Shown here piece after piece: positions 10,129-18,704 of a DNA stretch of 64,000 nucleotides. Source of the DNA: Burkholderiaceae bacterium (GTDB taxonomy: Bacteria > Pseudomonadota > Gammaproteobacteria > Burkholderiales > Burkholderiaceae); NCBI GenBank assembly GCA_947455485.1, contig CANGNV010000005.1:1-64000 (forward strand), given 5' to 3'. The notes beneath the pieces are model-generated. The model saw only the letters and a list, made by a program, of their open reading frames with translations, was not told the DNA's origin and made no database searches. Each line of letters begins with the position of its first letter. Within the stretch, counting starts at the first letter, position 1. The position numbers were made by a program, and so were the translations under genes.

Positions 10129-10784
10129 TGCAATTGTTCACCCTTACGATTGAGGCGCAGTAGTTTCTCGAGATCTTTTTTGATGCTACCAAACTCTTTC
10201 GGAGAGTTGGTCACTGGAAAAACCATCATCTTGGCTGGGCTCGGATCAATCAACTGAATCTTCTGACCCGCACCATCACGATTAAGCCAAGCATCAAACT
10301 CAGACTTCAACTTAGGATCTGCTGGCAAATTGAGAATCTGAAATCCTGCAGTCTTTTCATCATAAGCCAGCAATACCTCAGGATCTACAGGCTTCCCATC
10401 TGTGTTGACCCAAACCAACTGAACGCGACCACTCTCGCGACCGACAGCAATACGCAACTGGCGCATCAAAAATAAAGCCTCAAGGCAAGATTCATTTTTA
10501 GTGGTGCATTCACTAGCAGGTCTAGCCACTAACAAAGTCCACTTGCCATTAAAAGGAATATCAAACCAAGCAGGATTCACATCTTGCACAGGCTGAACAA
10601 GGGTTCCAAAATTCGTTTTTCCACCCTCTGGCTTAAAGACGTAATAAGCCAAATAAGAAGCGATCACCGGCGCTGCACATGCAAGCAATAAAAATAGCAT
10701 TTGCAGACGACCGCGACGAGTCTGCGCATTAATCGCCGATGAATCCATTTGCGAAGCTGGGATCAATAACTCTTTATCACTCAC
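10125..10784 (-). CDS. uncharacterised membrane-anchored protein of the oxidase locus
   Basis: A 219-residue protein with one N-terminal transmembrane helix (about 28-47, 'LFLLLACAAPVIASYLAYYVF') and a periplasmic domain. The domain has two cysteines 6 apart ('ECTTKNESCLE', about 93-99) and no motif I can assign; its layout loosely recalls thioredoxin-like SCO folds but the CxxxC pair is missing. It starts with GTG inside the SURF1 stop (GTGA overlap) and overlaps ctaA by 4 nt, so it is cotranslated with oxidase assembly factors. A role in cytochrome oxidase assembly is inferred from context only. Confidence 0.85.
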   Translation of the reverse strand: MSDKELLIPASQMDSSAINAQTRRGRLQMLFLLLACAAPVIASYLAYYVFKPEGGKTNFGTLVQPVQDVNPAWFDIPFNGKWTLLVARPASECTTKNESCLEALFLMRQLRIAVGRESGRVQLVWVNTDGKPVDPEVLLAYDEKTAGFQILNLPADPKLKSEFDAWLNRDGAGQKIQLIDPSPAKMMVFPVTNSPKEFGSIKKDLEKLLRLNRKGEQLQ

Positions 10785-11557
10785 ACTCTATCTCCATTCA
10801 CAGCAAGCTCTCGCCGATATTTCATGAGGCCATTGATGAGCCAAAATAAAAATCCAGCCAATGCCAAAGCAAACCACTGAAAGGCATAAGCATAATGGCG
10901 ATCGACGCCATTTGTTGGAGAGGGCCAATTTCTGACTAAACCATCTTTTTTAGCTGAATCGGATTCCCGAACAATAAATGGCAACTGCTTCCAGCCATGA
11001 CTTTGAGCCTCGAGCGCTAAATCAAAATTTTGCTCAATTCTAGGGCTCGCCTTTGTATCGCTTTTTTGGCCCAACTCATAAACCCTTCCCGGGTGTGCAA
11101 AGGCAACCCCCTCAATAGCCACCACTTCATCTGCGGTATTGATTGGGGGTAGTTCAGTACGATTTTCATTATTCCGAGGAGCCCAACCTCGATTGACCCA
11201 AACAACAGCATCTTGACCCTCTAATTTCAGGGGCATCATCACATAAAAGCCAGACTGGCCTGCACTGCCAGCCCCACCATCCGGAATAGGTCGAGGGCGG
11301 TTATCTAGCCAAATACCCTCAGCTGGGATAAAGCGGCCGCGAGCAAGAATACGACGCTCTGTAGCCTGCTCTAAGGTCAAAGTATCGGTATTGGCATTCA
11401 ATACAGGCATTTGCAGCTTGGCGGCTAGGGAGTCACCCAAGCGAATCTTTTGATCTGCCCGATTTAGCTGCCAAATGCCGGCACCACAGCCCACCAAAAT
11501 CACCAACAGGGCTGATAAAGTAGCGACTATACGACTAGTAATTAAGCTAGAAAACAT
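10781..11557 (-). CDS. SURF1 family cytochrome oxidase assembly protein
   Basis: Inner-membrane assembly factor thought to help heme A insertion into subunit I. Architecture matches SURF1: an N-terminal helix (about 10-30), a long periplasmic domain with 'IWLDNRP..GQSGFYVMMPL' and 'VNRGWAPR', then a C-terminal helix ('YAYAFQWFALALAGFLFWL') preceded by the 'HYAYAFQWF' signature. The ATG at 11557 is taken as start; a GTG two codons earlier is also possible. First of the downstream assembly genes (SURF1-unknown-ctaA-ctaB-SCO1). Confidence 0.93.
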   Translation of the reverse strand: MFSSLITSRIVATLSALLVILVGCGAGIWQLNRADQKIRLGDSLAAKLQMPVLNANTDTLTLEQATERRILARGRFIPAEGIWLDNRPRPIPDGGAGSAGQSGFYVMMPLKLEGQDAVVWVNRGWAPRNNENRTELPPINTADEVVAIEGVAFAHPGRVYELGQKSDTKASPRIEQNFDLALEAQSHGWKQLPFIVRESDSAKKDGLVRNWPSPTNGVDRHYAYAFQWFALALAGFLFWLINGLMKYRRELAVNGDRV

Positions 11558-11577
11558 ATTCACAAGGGTACTTTGAG

Positions 11578-11790
11578 ATGAAATGGATTATTCCAGTTGC
11601 ACTGCTAATGATTGTAGGAAGCTTGGGCTCTGCTCTCTACTTCATGATGAAGGATAAGGGCGGTAGCTCAAGAATGGTTCAGTCTCTCATGCTACGTATT
11701 GGACTTTCAATAGTTCTGTTTCTTGGTATCTTGATTGCCCACTATTTTGGGTATATTGAAGCTACTGGTGTTCGGGTAGGAACAAACTAA
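11578..11790 (+). CDS. small twin-transmembrane protein (DUF2909-like)
   Basis: 70 residues, two hydrophobic helices (about 3-22 and 39-61) separated by a short basic loop 'MKDKGGSSR'. It is the only plus-strand gene inside the oxidase locus, divergent from SURF1 (about 20 nt between starts) and convergent with ctaE across a shared terminator. Small twin-helix proteins in this position recur in betaproteobacterial oxidase loci, but no function is established. The family name is given from memory of the protein's layout. Confidence 0.8.
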   Translation: MKWIIPVALLMIVGSLGSALYFMMKDKGGSSRMVQSLMLRIGLSIVLFLGILIAHYFGYIEATGVRVGTN

Positions 11791-11816
11791 GCAAAATAAA
11801 ATCGGTAACCTAAAAC

Positions 11817-11845
11817 AAATCGGGGCTTAACGCCCCGATTTTTTA
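11817..11845. terminator. bidirectional terminator between DUF2909 gene and ctaE
   Basis: ATCGGGGC / GCCCCGAT, an 8-bp G+C-rich stem with a TTAAC loop, flanked by TTTTTT on the plus side and AAA/ACAAA on the other. It can end transcription from both convergent genes and therefore splits the minus-strand locus into a structural-gene unit and an assembly-factor unit. Confidence 0.85.
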
Positions 11846-11850
11846 TTTCC

Positions 11851-12705
11851 TTACATCCAGTAAACAGCGATGTAGAGGCCGAGCCAGACAACGTCAACGA
11901 AGTGCCAGTACCAAGCAGCACCCTCAAACGCAAAATGGTTTTCAGCAGTAAAGTCGCCACGAATCATACGACGCAACACAATCGCCAACATCAAGCCACC
12001 GAGGAATACGTGGAAGCCATGGAAACCAGTGAGCATAAAAAATGTAGAGCCATAAACGCCTGAGGTTAATTTCAAGTTCAGCGCATGGTAAGCATGGTAG
12101 TACTCGTAACCCTGGAAGCACAAGAACACAAAGCCTAGGCCAACAGTAGCCGCCAAGCCCATGATTGCCTGCTTCATGTGATTTTCACGAAGCGCATGGT
12201 GAGCATAAGTCACTGTTACGCCTGAGCTCAAGAGCAACAAGGTATTAATAGTTGGGATTGGCCATGGACCCATCGTTGTAAATTTCTCAACCAAACCTGC
12301 AGGGCCATCATTCGGCCAAACTGCTGTGAAGTTAGGCCAAAGTAACTTGCTCTCTACATCGCCCATCCAAGGCATCGCAATATTGCGCGCATAGAACAAC
12401 GCAGCGAAAAACGCGCCAAAGAACATAATCTCAGAGAAGATGAACCAAGCCATCGACCAACGATAAGAAATATCGACGTTCAGACCATTTTTGCCAGCAT
12501 TAGACTCGGCAATGGTGTCTCCAAACCAGTTGTAGAGAACAAACAAAATCCAGAGTACACCTACTGCAGTTACTGGGCCGCCCCAAGCTGCATGGTTTAC
12601 CCAGCCAGACATACCGGCGCCAAACGCCAATAATCCCAGGGCTGCTCTAGCTGGATGACTGGATAGTCCAGGAACGAAATAGTAAGGGGTTGAATTGGAT
12701 GACAT
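11851..12705 (-). CDS. ctaE: cytochrome c oxidase subunit III
   Basis: Seven-helix membrane subunit of the aa3-type oxidase. Contains the family core 'WSMAWFIFSEIMFFGAFFAALFY'-type helix with the conserved Glu, the 'GFHGFHVFLGG' motif and the C-terminal 'AAWYWHFVDVVWLGLYIAVYW'. I chose the ATG at 12705 (GAGAGAATAAG just upstream) rather than a TTG at 12723. It ends at a strong terminator and follows the DUF2970 gene. Also called coxC. Confidence 0.97.
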   Translation of the reverse strand: MSSNSTPYYFVPGLSSHPARAALGLLAFGAGMSGWVNHAAWGGPVTAVGVLWILFVLYNWFGDTIAESNAGKNGLNVDISYRWSMAWFIFSEIMFFGAFFAALFYARNIAMPWMGDVESKLLWPNFTAVWPNDGPAGLVEKFTTMGPWPIPTINTLLLLSSGVTVTYAHHALRENHMKQAIMGLAATVGLGFVFLCFQGYEYYHAYHALNLKLTSGVYGSTFFMLTGFHGFHVFLGGLMLAIVLRRMIRGDFTAENHFAFEGAAWYWHFVDVVWLGLYIAVYWM

Positions 12706-12734
12706 CTTATTCTCTCTATTCAATCAAAAAATAA

Positions 12735-12929
12735 TCAATGGGACACAACTGCTTTAACTATCAAAAGGAGTACGCCCATAAAAATCAAGGCACCTAGTAC
12801 TCCCGCAATAATAATGTGGATAAAACTTAATGAAGCTACATCTTGCTGCAATCCTGATTTTTTACGCACACCCAAAAAAGCCCACAACACTGCGATCATG
12901 GATTGCATAAAAGTACTTTTCTTGCTCAT
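12735..12929 (-). CDS. DUF2970 small membrane protein
   Basis: 64 residues with a soluble, basic N-terminal third ('VLWAFLGVRKKSG') and one strong C-terminal transmembrane helix (about 38-60). The 'AVLWAFLGVRK' stretch is the hallmark of the DUF2970 family, which sits between ctaG and ctaE in Burkholderiales. It overlaps ctaG by 4 nt (ATGA), showing tight coupling. Function unknown; an assembly or stability role in the oxidase is suggested only by location. Confidence 0.88.
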   Translation of the reverse strand: MSKKSTFMQSMIAVLWAFLGVRKKSGLQQDVASLSFIHIIIAGVLGALIFMGVLLLIVKAVVSH

Positions 12930-13519
12930 GACACCGATTTCGATTTAGGGGTTGTTGAGCCTGCTGGCTGCTGACCAACGCCTAACTCAAAGAAGGTGTA
13001 AGACAAGGTAATGGTTTTCACATCAGCAGGCAATCCCGCATCAATCACAAACACTACCGGCATCTTTTTCATTTCATGAGCTGCCAAGGTTTGCTGCTGA
13101 AAACAAAAACACTCTAATTTGGTAAAGAACTCCATAGCGCTTTTAGGTGCATAGCTTGGAATTGCTTGAGCCTCTACTGAGCGATTCAAGTTATTCGTTA
13201 CTTCGTAGACAATTTCTGTCATTTCACCTGGATGCACTTCCAAGAAGTTCTTTACTGGGCGAAACGTAAACGGTCCACGACTATTCGAATCAAACTCGAT
13301 AGTTACCTTACGGGAATAATCGACCTGGGTATTACCCACCTTGTTCGCACTGTACGCTCGGATACCGTAGTCATTCTTGCTAGTGACTACGTTAATGCCA
13401 GTCACTTCGCACAAGGCCTTATACATCGGCACTAGCGCATATCCAAAACCAAACATCATCACAGAAGCGATCAATAGCTTCAGCAAGATTTGGCGGTTGA
13501 TGGATGCAATAGCAGACAT
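12926..13519 (-). CDS. ctaG: cytochrome c oxidase assembly protein CtaG/Cox11
   Basis: Copper chaperone for the CuB centre of subunit I. One N-terminal helix (about 10-30), then a periplasmic immunoglobulin-like domain with the copper-binding 'KLECFCFQQQTL' (CxC pair around residues 136-138) and the conserved 'MPVVFVID' strand. An extra Cys sits near the helix end ('ALCEVTG'), also typical. 197 residues is normal. Lies between the small 43-aa protein and DUF2970. Confidence 0.96.
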   Translation of the reverse strand: MSAIASINRQILLKLLIASVMMFGFGYALVPMYKALCEVTGINVVTSKNDYGIRAYSANKVGNTQVDYSRKVTIEFDSNSRGPFTFRPVKNFLEVHPGEMTEIVYEVTNNLNRSVEAQAIPSYAPKSAMEFFTKLECFCFQQQTLAAHEMKKMPVVFVIDAGLPADVKTITLSYTFFELGVGQQPAGSTTPKSKSVS

Positions 13520-13533
13520 GATGATGTAGGGCC

Positions 13534-13665
13534 TTAACCCAATACGCTCCGTTTAATTACGATGCCAACAAAGAAAACAAGGGCAACGCTTAAAAGGATA
13601 AAACCCAATCTGCGATTGCTAGCAGATTGGGATTTGTGTGCGGCTACTTTAGATTCCTGCAGCAT
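13534..13665 (-). CDS. 43-residue oxidase small membrane protein
   Basis: A short gene read directly from the DNA: ATG at 13665, TAA at 13534, 43 codons. The product has a polar N-terminus ([19 protein letters not shown]), one transmembrane helix ([18 protein letters not shown]) and a basic tail (KRSVLG). It begins inside ctaD, overlapping its end by 17 nt in another frame, and stops 15 nt before ctaG. A 'cytochrome oxidase small assembly protein' of this size is known at this place in related genomes; the assignment here rests on position, size and topology. Confidence 0.8.
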   Translation of the reverse strand: MLQESKVAAHKSQSASNRRLGFILLSVALVFFVGIVIKRSVLG

Positions 13666-15268
13666 TTAACTCTGCAGCGTTAGGAGGAGTTTCAAATGTG
13701 TGATGTGGCGCTGGTGAAGGCACAGTCCACTCCAAACCTTTGGCGCCATCCCATGGCTTCATTGGAGCCTTCTCGCCTTTGCCGTTGTAAGCCGGCAAGA
13801 CAACGAAGAGTAAGAAATAAACCTGAGATAAACCAAAACCAAGCGCACCAATTGAAGCAACCATATTGAAATCGGCAAACTGGGTTGGGTAATCAGCATA
13901 ACGACGTGGCATACCCGCCAAGCCCAAGAAATGCATTGGGAAGAACGTTACGTTGAAGAAAATCATGGAAGTCCAGAAATGGATCTTGCCGCGAGTTTCA
14001 TTGGCCATGTAGCCAGTCCACTTTGGACACCAGTAGTAGAAGCCAGCGAACATTGCGAACAATGAGCCTGCTACCAATACATAGTGGAAGTGAGCAACAA
14101 CGTAATAAGTATCTTGCACACCAATATCAATTGGCGCCATTGCCAAGATCAGGCCTGTGAAACCACCCATTGTGAATACGAAAATAAAACCAACTGCCCA
14201 CAACATTGGAGTTTCGAATGTCATCGAACCCTTCCACATAGTTGCTACCCAGTTGAAAATTTTCACGCCAGTTGGCACGGCGATCAACATTGTGGCGTAC
14301 ATGAAGAACAGCTGACCTGTTACAGGCATACCTGTTGCAAACATGTGGTGAGCCCAAACGATGAATGACAAGATCGCGATAGATGCCGTTGCATACACCA
14401 TGGAGCTATAGCCAAACAAAGTCTTTCTGGAGAATGCGGGAACGATTTCACTGATGATTCCAAAAGCTGGAAGAATCATGATGTACACCTCTGGGTGGCC
14501 AAAGAACCAGAAAATATGCTGGAACATGATTGGGTCACCACCGCCAACCGCGGAGAAGAAAGAAGTACCGAAATGGCGATCCGTAAGAACCATGGTGATT
14601 GCACCAGCCAACACAGGCATTACAGCAATCAGTAGATAAGCAGTAATCAACCAAGTCCAGCAGAACATTGGCATCTTCATCAATGTCAGGCCAGGAGCAC
14701 GCATGTTCAAGATGGTCACGATGATGTTAATCGAACCCATGATGGAAGAAGCACCCAATAAGTGGAGTGCAAAAATACCCATATCTAAGCCTGGGCCCAT
14801 TTGTGAGGTCAATGGAGCATATAAAGTCCAACCACCAGCAGGTGCACCGCCAGGAGCTAAGAATGAACCAAACAACAAGCAAGCTGCTACTGGAAGAATC
14901 CAGAAGCTAAAGTTGTTCATACGAGCAAAAGCCATATCGGATGCGCCGATTTGCAAAGGAATCATCCAGTTTGCAAATCCAACGAATGCCGGCATGATCG
15001 CGCCGAACACCATTACCAAACCGTGCATGGTGGTTAACTGGTTGAAGAACTCAGGGCGCAAAAATTGCAAACCTGGTTGGAACAACTCCAAACGAATACC
15101 CAGCGCCATCACACCACCAGCTAATAAGCTGACGAATGAGAAGATCAGATACATCGTGCCGATGTCTTTGTGGTTGGTTGCAAACAACCAACGACGCCAA
15201 CCATGTGGCGTGTGATCATCATGTGCGTGGTCGTGTGCGTGATCGTGGGTGGTAGAGACTGTGCTCAT
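13649..15268 (-). CDS. ctaD: cytochrome c oxidase subunit I
   Basis: Catalytic subunit of the aa3 oxidase holding heme a and the heme a3/CuB centre; twelve helices, 539 residues. Key motifs are present: '[14 protein letters not shown]' (heme a ligand His), '[17 protein letters not shown]' (CuB His and cross-linked Tyr region), 'VWAHHMF' (CuB His pair) and '[11 protein letters not shown]' (heme a3/heme a His). The N-terminus is His/Asp-rich ([12 protein letters not shown]). The 3' end contains the start of the small 43-residue gene. Also called coxA. Confidence 0.99.
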   Translation of the reverse strand: MSTVSTTHDHAHDHAHDDHTPHGWRRWLFATNHKDIGTMYLIFSFVSLLAGGVMALGIRLELFQPGLQFLRPEFFNQLTTMHGLVMVFGAIMPAFVGFANWMIPLQIGASDMAFARMNNFSFWILPVAACLLFGSFLAPGGAPAGGWTLYAPLTSQMGPGLDMGIFALHLLGASSIMGSINIIVTILNMRAPGLTLMKMPMFCWTWLITAYLLIAVMPVLAGAITMVLTDRHFGTSFFSAVGGGDPIMFQHIFWFFGHPEVYIMILPAFGIISEIVPAFSRKTLFGYSSMVYATASIAILSFIVWAHHMFATGMPVTGQLFFMYATMLIAVPTGVKIFNWVATMWKGSMTFETPMLWAVGFIFVFTMGGFTGLILAMAPIDIGVQDTYYVVAHFHYVLVAGSLFAMFAGFYYWCPKWTGYMANETRGKIHFWTSMIFFNVTFFPMHFLGLAGMPRRYADYPTQFADFNMVASIGALGFGLSQVYFLLFVVLPAYNGKGEKAPMKPWDGAKGLEWTVPSPAPHHTFETPPNAAELNAAGI

Positions 15269-15308
15269 GGATTACTCCGGTTTAGTTTGATCTGTATTAA
15301 TAAATAAA

Positions 15309-16466
15309 TTACTTGCCAGCGCGTGCAGAAACAATATCTTGGGTCTGAATAATCTCGCCCGTTTTATTGCCCCAAGCATTACGCGTATATGTCATCACTG
15401 CAGCAATATCGCCATCAGAAATTACACCGGCCCACTTCGGCATCGCACCCTTACCATTGATAAGAATGTTGTATTGACCAGCTTTTGGTCCATTAACAAC
15501 CTTGCTACCATCTAAAGCTGGGAATGCACCCGCGCCTTTGCCATTAGGCTGATGACATGCTGCGCAATTGGCTGCATAGACTTTGGCACCACGCTCTTTT
15601 TGCTCATCCAAGGTGTAAACCTTAGTTGGATCATCAGAGGCTCCGCCCATTTCTTTTTTCTTCTCTGCTACCCACTTGGTGTAGTCGTCTTGTGAAACCA
15701 CATTGACCACGATAGGCATAAAGGCATGTTCTGCACCACACAACTCAGAACACTGACCGCGGAATTTACCGATGGTGTCAGCGCGGAACCAAGTATCGCG
15801 TACGAAACCAGGGATCGCATCTTGCTTAACACCAAACGCAGGAATGGTCCATGAATGGATTACGTCATTAGCAGTAGTAATGAGACGAATCTTTTTGCCA
15901 ACAGGTACAACCATCTCGTTGTCCACTTCCATCAAATACGTATTTGATTTAGGAGCTAAGTTATTGATGGCTTCACGTGAAGTAGACATGGTGGATAAGA
16001 AACTAATGCCCTCACCCTCACCTTTGATGTAGTCGTAACCCCATTTCCACTGGTAACCAGTGGTCTTAATAGTGATGTCAGAGTTAGTAGTGTCTTTCAT
16101 TGCCACAACAGTTTTTGTTGCTGGCAAAGCCATACCGATAACGATCAACAATGGAATAACTGTCCAAATGATCTCAACAGTAGTGCTCTCGTGGAAAGAT
16201 GCAGATTTAGCGCCCAATGATTTGCGATGCTTGAGGATTGAATAGAACATCACCCCAAAAACACCCACAAAAATCACGGCGCAAATGATCAACATCATCC
16301 AATGTAACCAATGGATTTCCTGCATGATTTTGGTTGCTGGGGCAGCGAAATTCAACTGCATGACAGCAGGGCCGCCCGGCATGTTTTCAGCCGCATGTGT
16401 AAATGCAGTGCCAAAGGCTGCTACTAAATAGAGCGAAGCCCTAGTGACTTTTCCAAATAAATTCAT
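15309..16466 (-). CDS. ctaC: cytochrome c oxidase subunit II fused to cytochrome c
   Basis: Electron-entry subunit. Signal peptide (ends about 'THAAEN'), two helices (about 55-75 and 100-118), a CuA cupredoxin domain with C239-S-E-L-C243-x3-H247, and a C-terminal cytochrome c domain with heme motif C301-A-A-C-H305 and a distal 'GAMPKW' methionine. So this is the caa3-like subunit II architecture common in betaproteobacteria. First gene of the locus, preceded by about 180 nt without genes that should hold the main promoter. Also called coxB. Confidence 0.98.
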   Translation of the reverse strand: MNLFGKVTRASLYLVAAFGTAFTHAAENMPGGPAVMQLNFAAPATKIMQEIHWLHWMMLIICAVIFVGVFGVMFYSILKHRKSLGAKSASFHESTTVEIIWTVIPLLIVIGMALPATKTVVAMKDTTNSDITIKTTGYQWKWGYDYIKGEGEGISFLSTMSTSREAINNLAPKSNTYLMEVDNEMVVPVGKKIRLITTANDVIHSWTIPAFGVKQDAIPGFVRDTWFRADTIGKFRGQCSELCGAEHAFMPIVVNVVSQDDYTKWVAEKKKEMGGASDDPTKVYTLDEQKERGAKVYAANCAACHQPNGKGAGAFPALDGSKVVNGPKAGQYNILINGKGAMPKWAGVISDGDIAAVMTYTRNAWGNKTGEIIQTQDIVSARAGK

Positions 16467-16647
16467 CTTATTCTCTGTTTATTGTCGTGAACTTTTGCAG
16501 CTATAAAGCTCCAAAAAGCCCAAAAAAGCGGTGTCAAGCCAATACATCTAGCCGTGATTATAGGGTTAATTAAGCTCAACAACAAACCGGGTTAACCAGG
16601 CCCGCCTCAATCTTGGCAATGGTTTAAAAGATAGTGAATACTCACAC

Positions 16648-17505
16648 TTAAGCAGAATCACTCCTAGTCTTGCGTCCGATTTGATTTGGATCAATATAGG
16701 CAACGCGATCCTGGGCCTTAGCAAGGTGTTTACCTAAAGCCCAAGCATGCCCATAAACCACCTCTAAGGTCAGTTTTTTGGGTAATTGGGCATATTGACG
16801 GGCATCTTGATCTTCAGAAACAAGCAAATTGAGGGCCCTGGCATCAGCCAACAAAAGTGCATCGGAGTCGTAATCCAAGTTTAAAAACTCCATATCCATT
16901 ACCGGGTCTGAAAAACGCTCGCCCAGCAGAGCATCTCCCATATCGTGCATATCCCAAGGGCTGACTAACTTTTGAAGCGGTAATTTCTGCGCCAAAGCTT
17001 CAGAGTTAAGTTCTTTCGCCGTATCAGGGCCCAAATAACTCAATGTCAGCAACCCGCCTTCTTTGAGCACTCGCCAGCACTCTTGCAAGAAATGCTTAGG
17101 ATCAACTAGGTCCTGAATCAAGAGAACGCTGACCGCTAAATCGACAGAATTGCTAGGAAGATTAATGCGGCCGGTTTTCTTGTAGTCAGCAAGAGAAATC
17201 TGGGATGCTGGCTTCATTCTTGAATTCCAAAAACGAGACGCTTTCAGTTTCAATAAATCAAAACCGGATAACTCACATTCTGGCGCACTGTGAAAACGAA
17301 TTCCCGGAAAACGTTTTGTCAGAAAAGGGGCATGCTCTCCAGGGAAGTCTGGAATCAGCAGGACGTCTTTTGCCTCCAACTTCACGATATCTAATTTTTG
17401 CAGCATGCGAGCTGCAATTTCATCCTGAAGCCATCTGATTGATTGGGTCATTGGCTCAGTATACTCAGCGACCCATGCGCGCAATAGAGAAAATTTTTCA
17501 TTCAA
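16648..17505 (-). CDS. BioC-like SAM-dependent methyltransferase
   Basis: Class I methyltransferase fold: weak motif I ('DVLLIPDFPG', degenerate), 'NSVDLAVSVLLIQDLVDPKHFLQECWRVLKEGGLLTLSYLG'-type motifs II-III, shaped like BioC. In Burkholderiales homologues lie in this same place beside comF and trmL and are often called biotin-synthesis methyltransferases; the glycine-rich loop is so eroded here that activity is doubtful. Start uncertain: TTG at 17505 has AGAGGTGAG upstream; ATGs at 17532 and 17451 lack a site. The chosen start overlaps divergent comF by 31 nt. Confidence 0.82.
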   Translation of the reverse strand: MNEKFSLLRAWVAEYTEPMTQSIRWLQDEIAARMLQKLDIVKLEAKDVLLIPDFPGEHAPFLTKRFPGIRFHSAPECELSGFDLLKLKASRFWNSRMKPASQISLADYKKTGRINLPSNSVDLAVSVLLIQDLVDPKHFLQECWRVLKEGGLLTLSYLGPDTAKELNSEALAQKLPLQKLVSPWDMHDMGDALLGERFSDPVMDMEFLNLDYDSDALLLADARALNLLVSEDQDARQYAQLPKKLTLEVVYGHAWALGKHLAKAQDRVAYIDPNQIGRKTRSDSA

Positions 17506-18236
17506 TTTGTTCTCACCTCTTACCAAGCTCATGCATTGTTTGCGGGGTATTTCAGCAACGCACTCTCTGCTTTGATTGCCTCATCCAACTGCAGTCAGAG
17601 CAACTATCAAATTACGAATGCTGCAAGCAATGTGGCCTCACCCTTGAAGCAACAGAGTTGAAAGATATGCGTTGTCGAGAGTGCATCACCAACCCACCCC
17701 ACTTTGATGAAACATACTGCCTCGATCGATACGATGGCAGACTTCAGTCTGCCTTACATCAATTGAAATATCAGCGTCGTCTTGCATGTGCGCATGGTCT
17801 AGCTGCGACATGGAATGCACTGCTTTCAAAGGAGCTAATAACAACCCAAGCAGAGCATCTTCTGCCGGTACCGCTGAGCCAAGAAAAACTATGCGCCAGA
17901 GGTTTTAATCAAAGCTGGGAATTAGCTAGGCGCATTGACTGCGACAAACACATTCATAAGAATCCGCATATCTTGAAGCGCTACCACCACACTCAGCATC
18001 AAGCCAATGAGAGCCGCGCCAATCGTCAGATAGCTATTCAAGATATGTTTTATATCAACCCACAGTATCAGGGCCTGCTAGAGTCTGCTTCAGTCATTGT
18101 GTTTGATGATGTCATGACTAGCGGGGCAACCTTAAATGAAATCGCCCGCGTATTGAAGGACAATGGTGTATCCCATGTTATTAATTGGGTTTTACTGAGA
18201 ACACTTCGTCCATCACAAAGATCAGAGCATGTTTAA
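17475..18236 (+). CDS. comF: ComF family phosphoribosyltransferase-like protein
   Basis: Double-zinc-ribbon plus PRTase-fold protein linked to DNA uptake in naturally competent bacteria. N-terminal cysteines pair as 'CIVCG', 'CFDC', 'CCKQCG' and 'CREC' (residues about 22-70), and the PRPP-binding loop 'VIVFDDVMTSGATLNEIA' is near residue 215. ATG at 17475 is preferred over a TTG 36 nt upstream. Its 5' end overlaps the divergent methyltransferase gene and its 3' end overlaps trmL by 8 nt. Confidence 0.92.
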   Translation: MRAIEKIFHSICSHLLPSSCIVCGVFQQRTLCFDCLIQLQSEQLSNYECCKQCGLTLEATELKDMRCRECITNPPHFDETYCLDRYDGRLQSALHQLKYQRRLACAHGLAATWNALLSKELITTQAEHLLPVPLSQEKLCARGFNQSWELARRIDCDKHIHKNPHILKRYHHTQHQANESRANRQIAIQDMFYINPQYQGLLESASVIVFDDVMTSGATLNEIARVLKDNGVSHVINWVLLRTLRPSQRSEHV

Positions 18237-18699
18237 CATTGTTTTATTCGAACCAGAAATTCCGCCCAATACAGGGAACATCATTCGCTTGTGCGCAAAC
18301 ACGGGTGCAAAGTTACATCTTATTGAGCCCCTGGGTTTCCCCATGGAGGACGCCAAACTTCGAAGAGCAGGGCTGGACTATCACGAGTTCGCAAAAGTAA
18401 AGGTTCATAAAAACTGGGCACAATTTCTGATTGATGAAAATCCCAAACCTGAACGCATGTTTGTATTAACGACTAAGGGGTCTGGGAAATTTCATGATGG
18501 CAAATATTTGCCTGAAGATTATTTTGTTTTTGGTTCAGAAACCAAAGGCATTACCGAGGAAGTGAGAAACTCGATTCCAATCCCCAATCAAGTTCGCCTA
18601 GCTATGCAAGATAGTAGTCGTAGTTTGAATCTATCAAATACGGTAGCAATTGTTGTTTATGAAGCGTGGCGCCAAAACGAATTGCTTGGCGGAAGTTAA
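18229..18699 (+). CDS. trmL: tRNA (cytidine/uridine-2'-O-)-methyltransferase TrmL
   Basis: SPOUT-class enzyme that 2'-O-methylates wobble position 34 of tRNA-Leu. 156 residues, N-terminal 'FNIVLFEPEIPPNTGNIIRLCANTGA' (conserved N and R), then 'FGSETKGI' and the knotted SAM site 'NLSNTVAIVVYEAWRQ'. Overlaps comF by 8 nt on the same strand, and its stop is 5 nt from the convergent gpsA stop. Confidence 0.95.
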   Translation: MFNIVLFEPEIPPNTGNIIRLCANTGAKLHLIEPLGFPMEDAKLRRAGLDYHEFAKVKVHKNWAQFLIDENPKPERMFVLTTKGSGKFHDGKYLPEDYFVFGSETKGITEEVRNSIPIPNQVRLAMQDSSRSLNLSNTVAIVVYEAWRQNELLGGS

Positions 18700-18704
18700 G
18701 AAAC

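Noticed and set aside
14703-15215. A 170-codon open frame on the plus strand opposite ctaD
   Set aside because: It is the antisense shadow of a highly conserved gene; composition is low in typical signals, with no ribosome site or recognisable domain.
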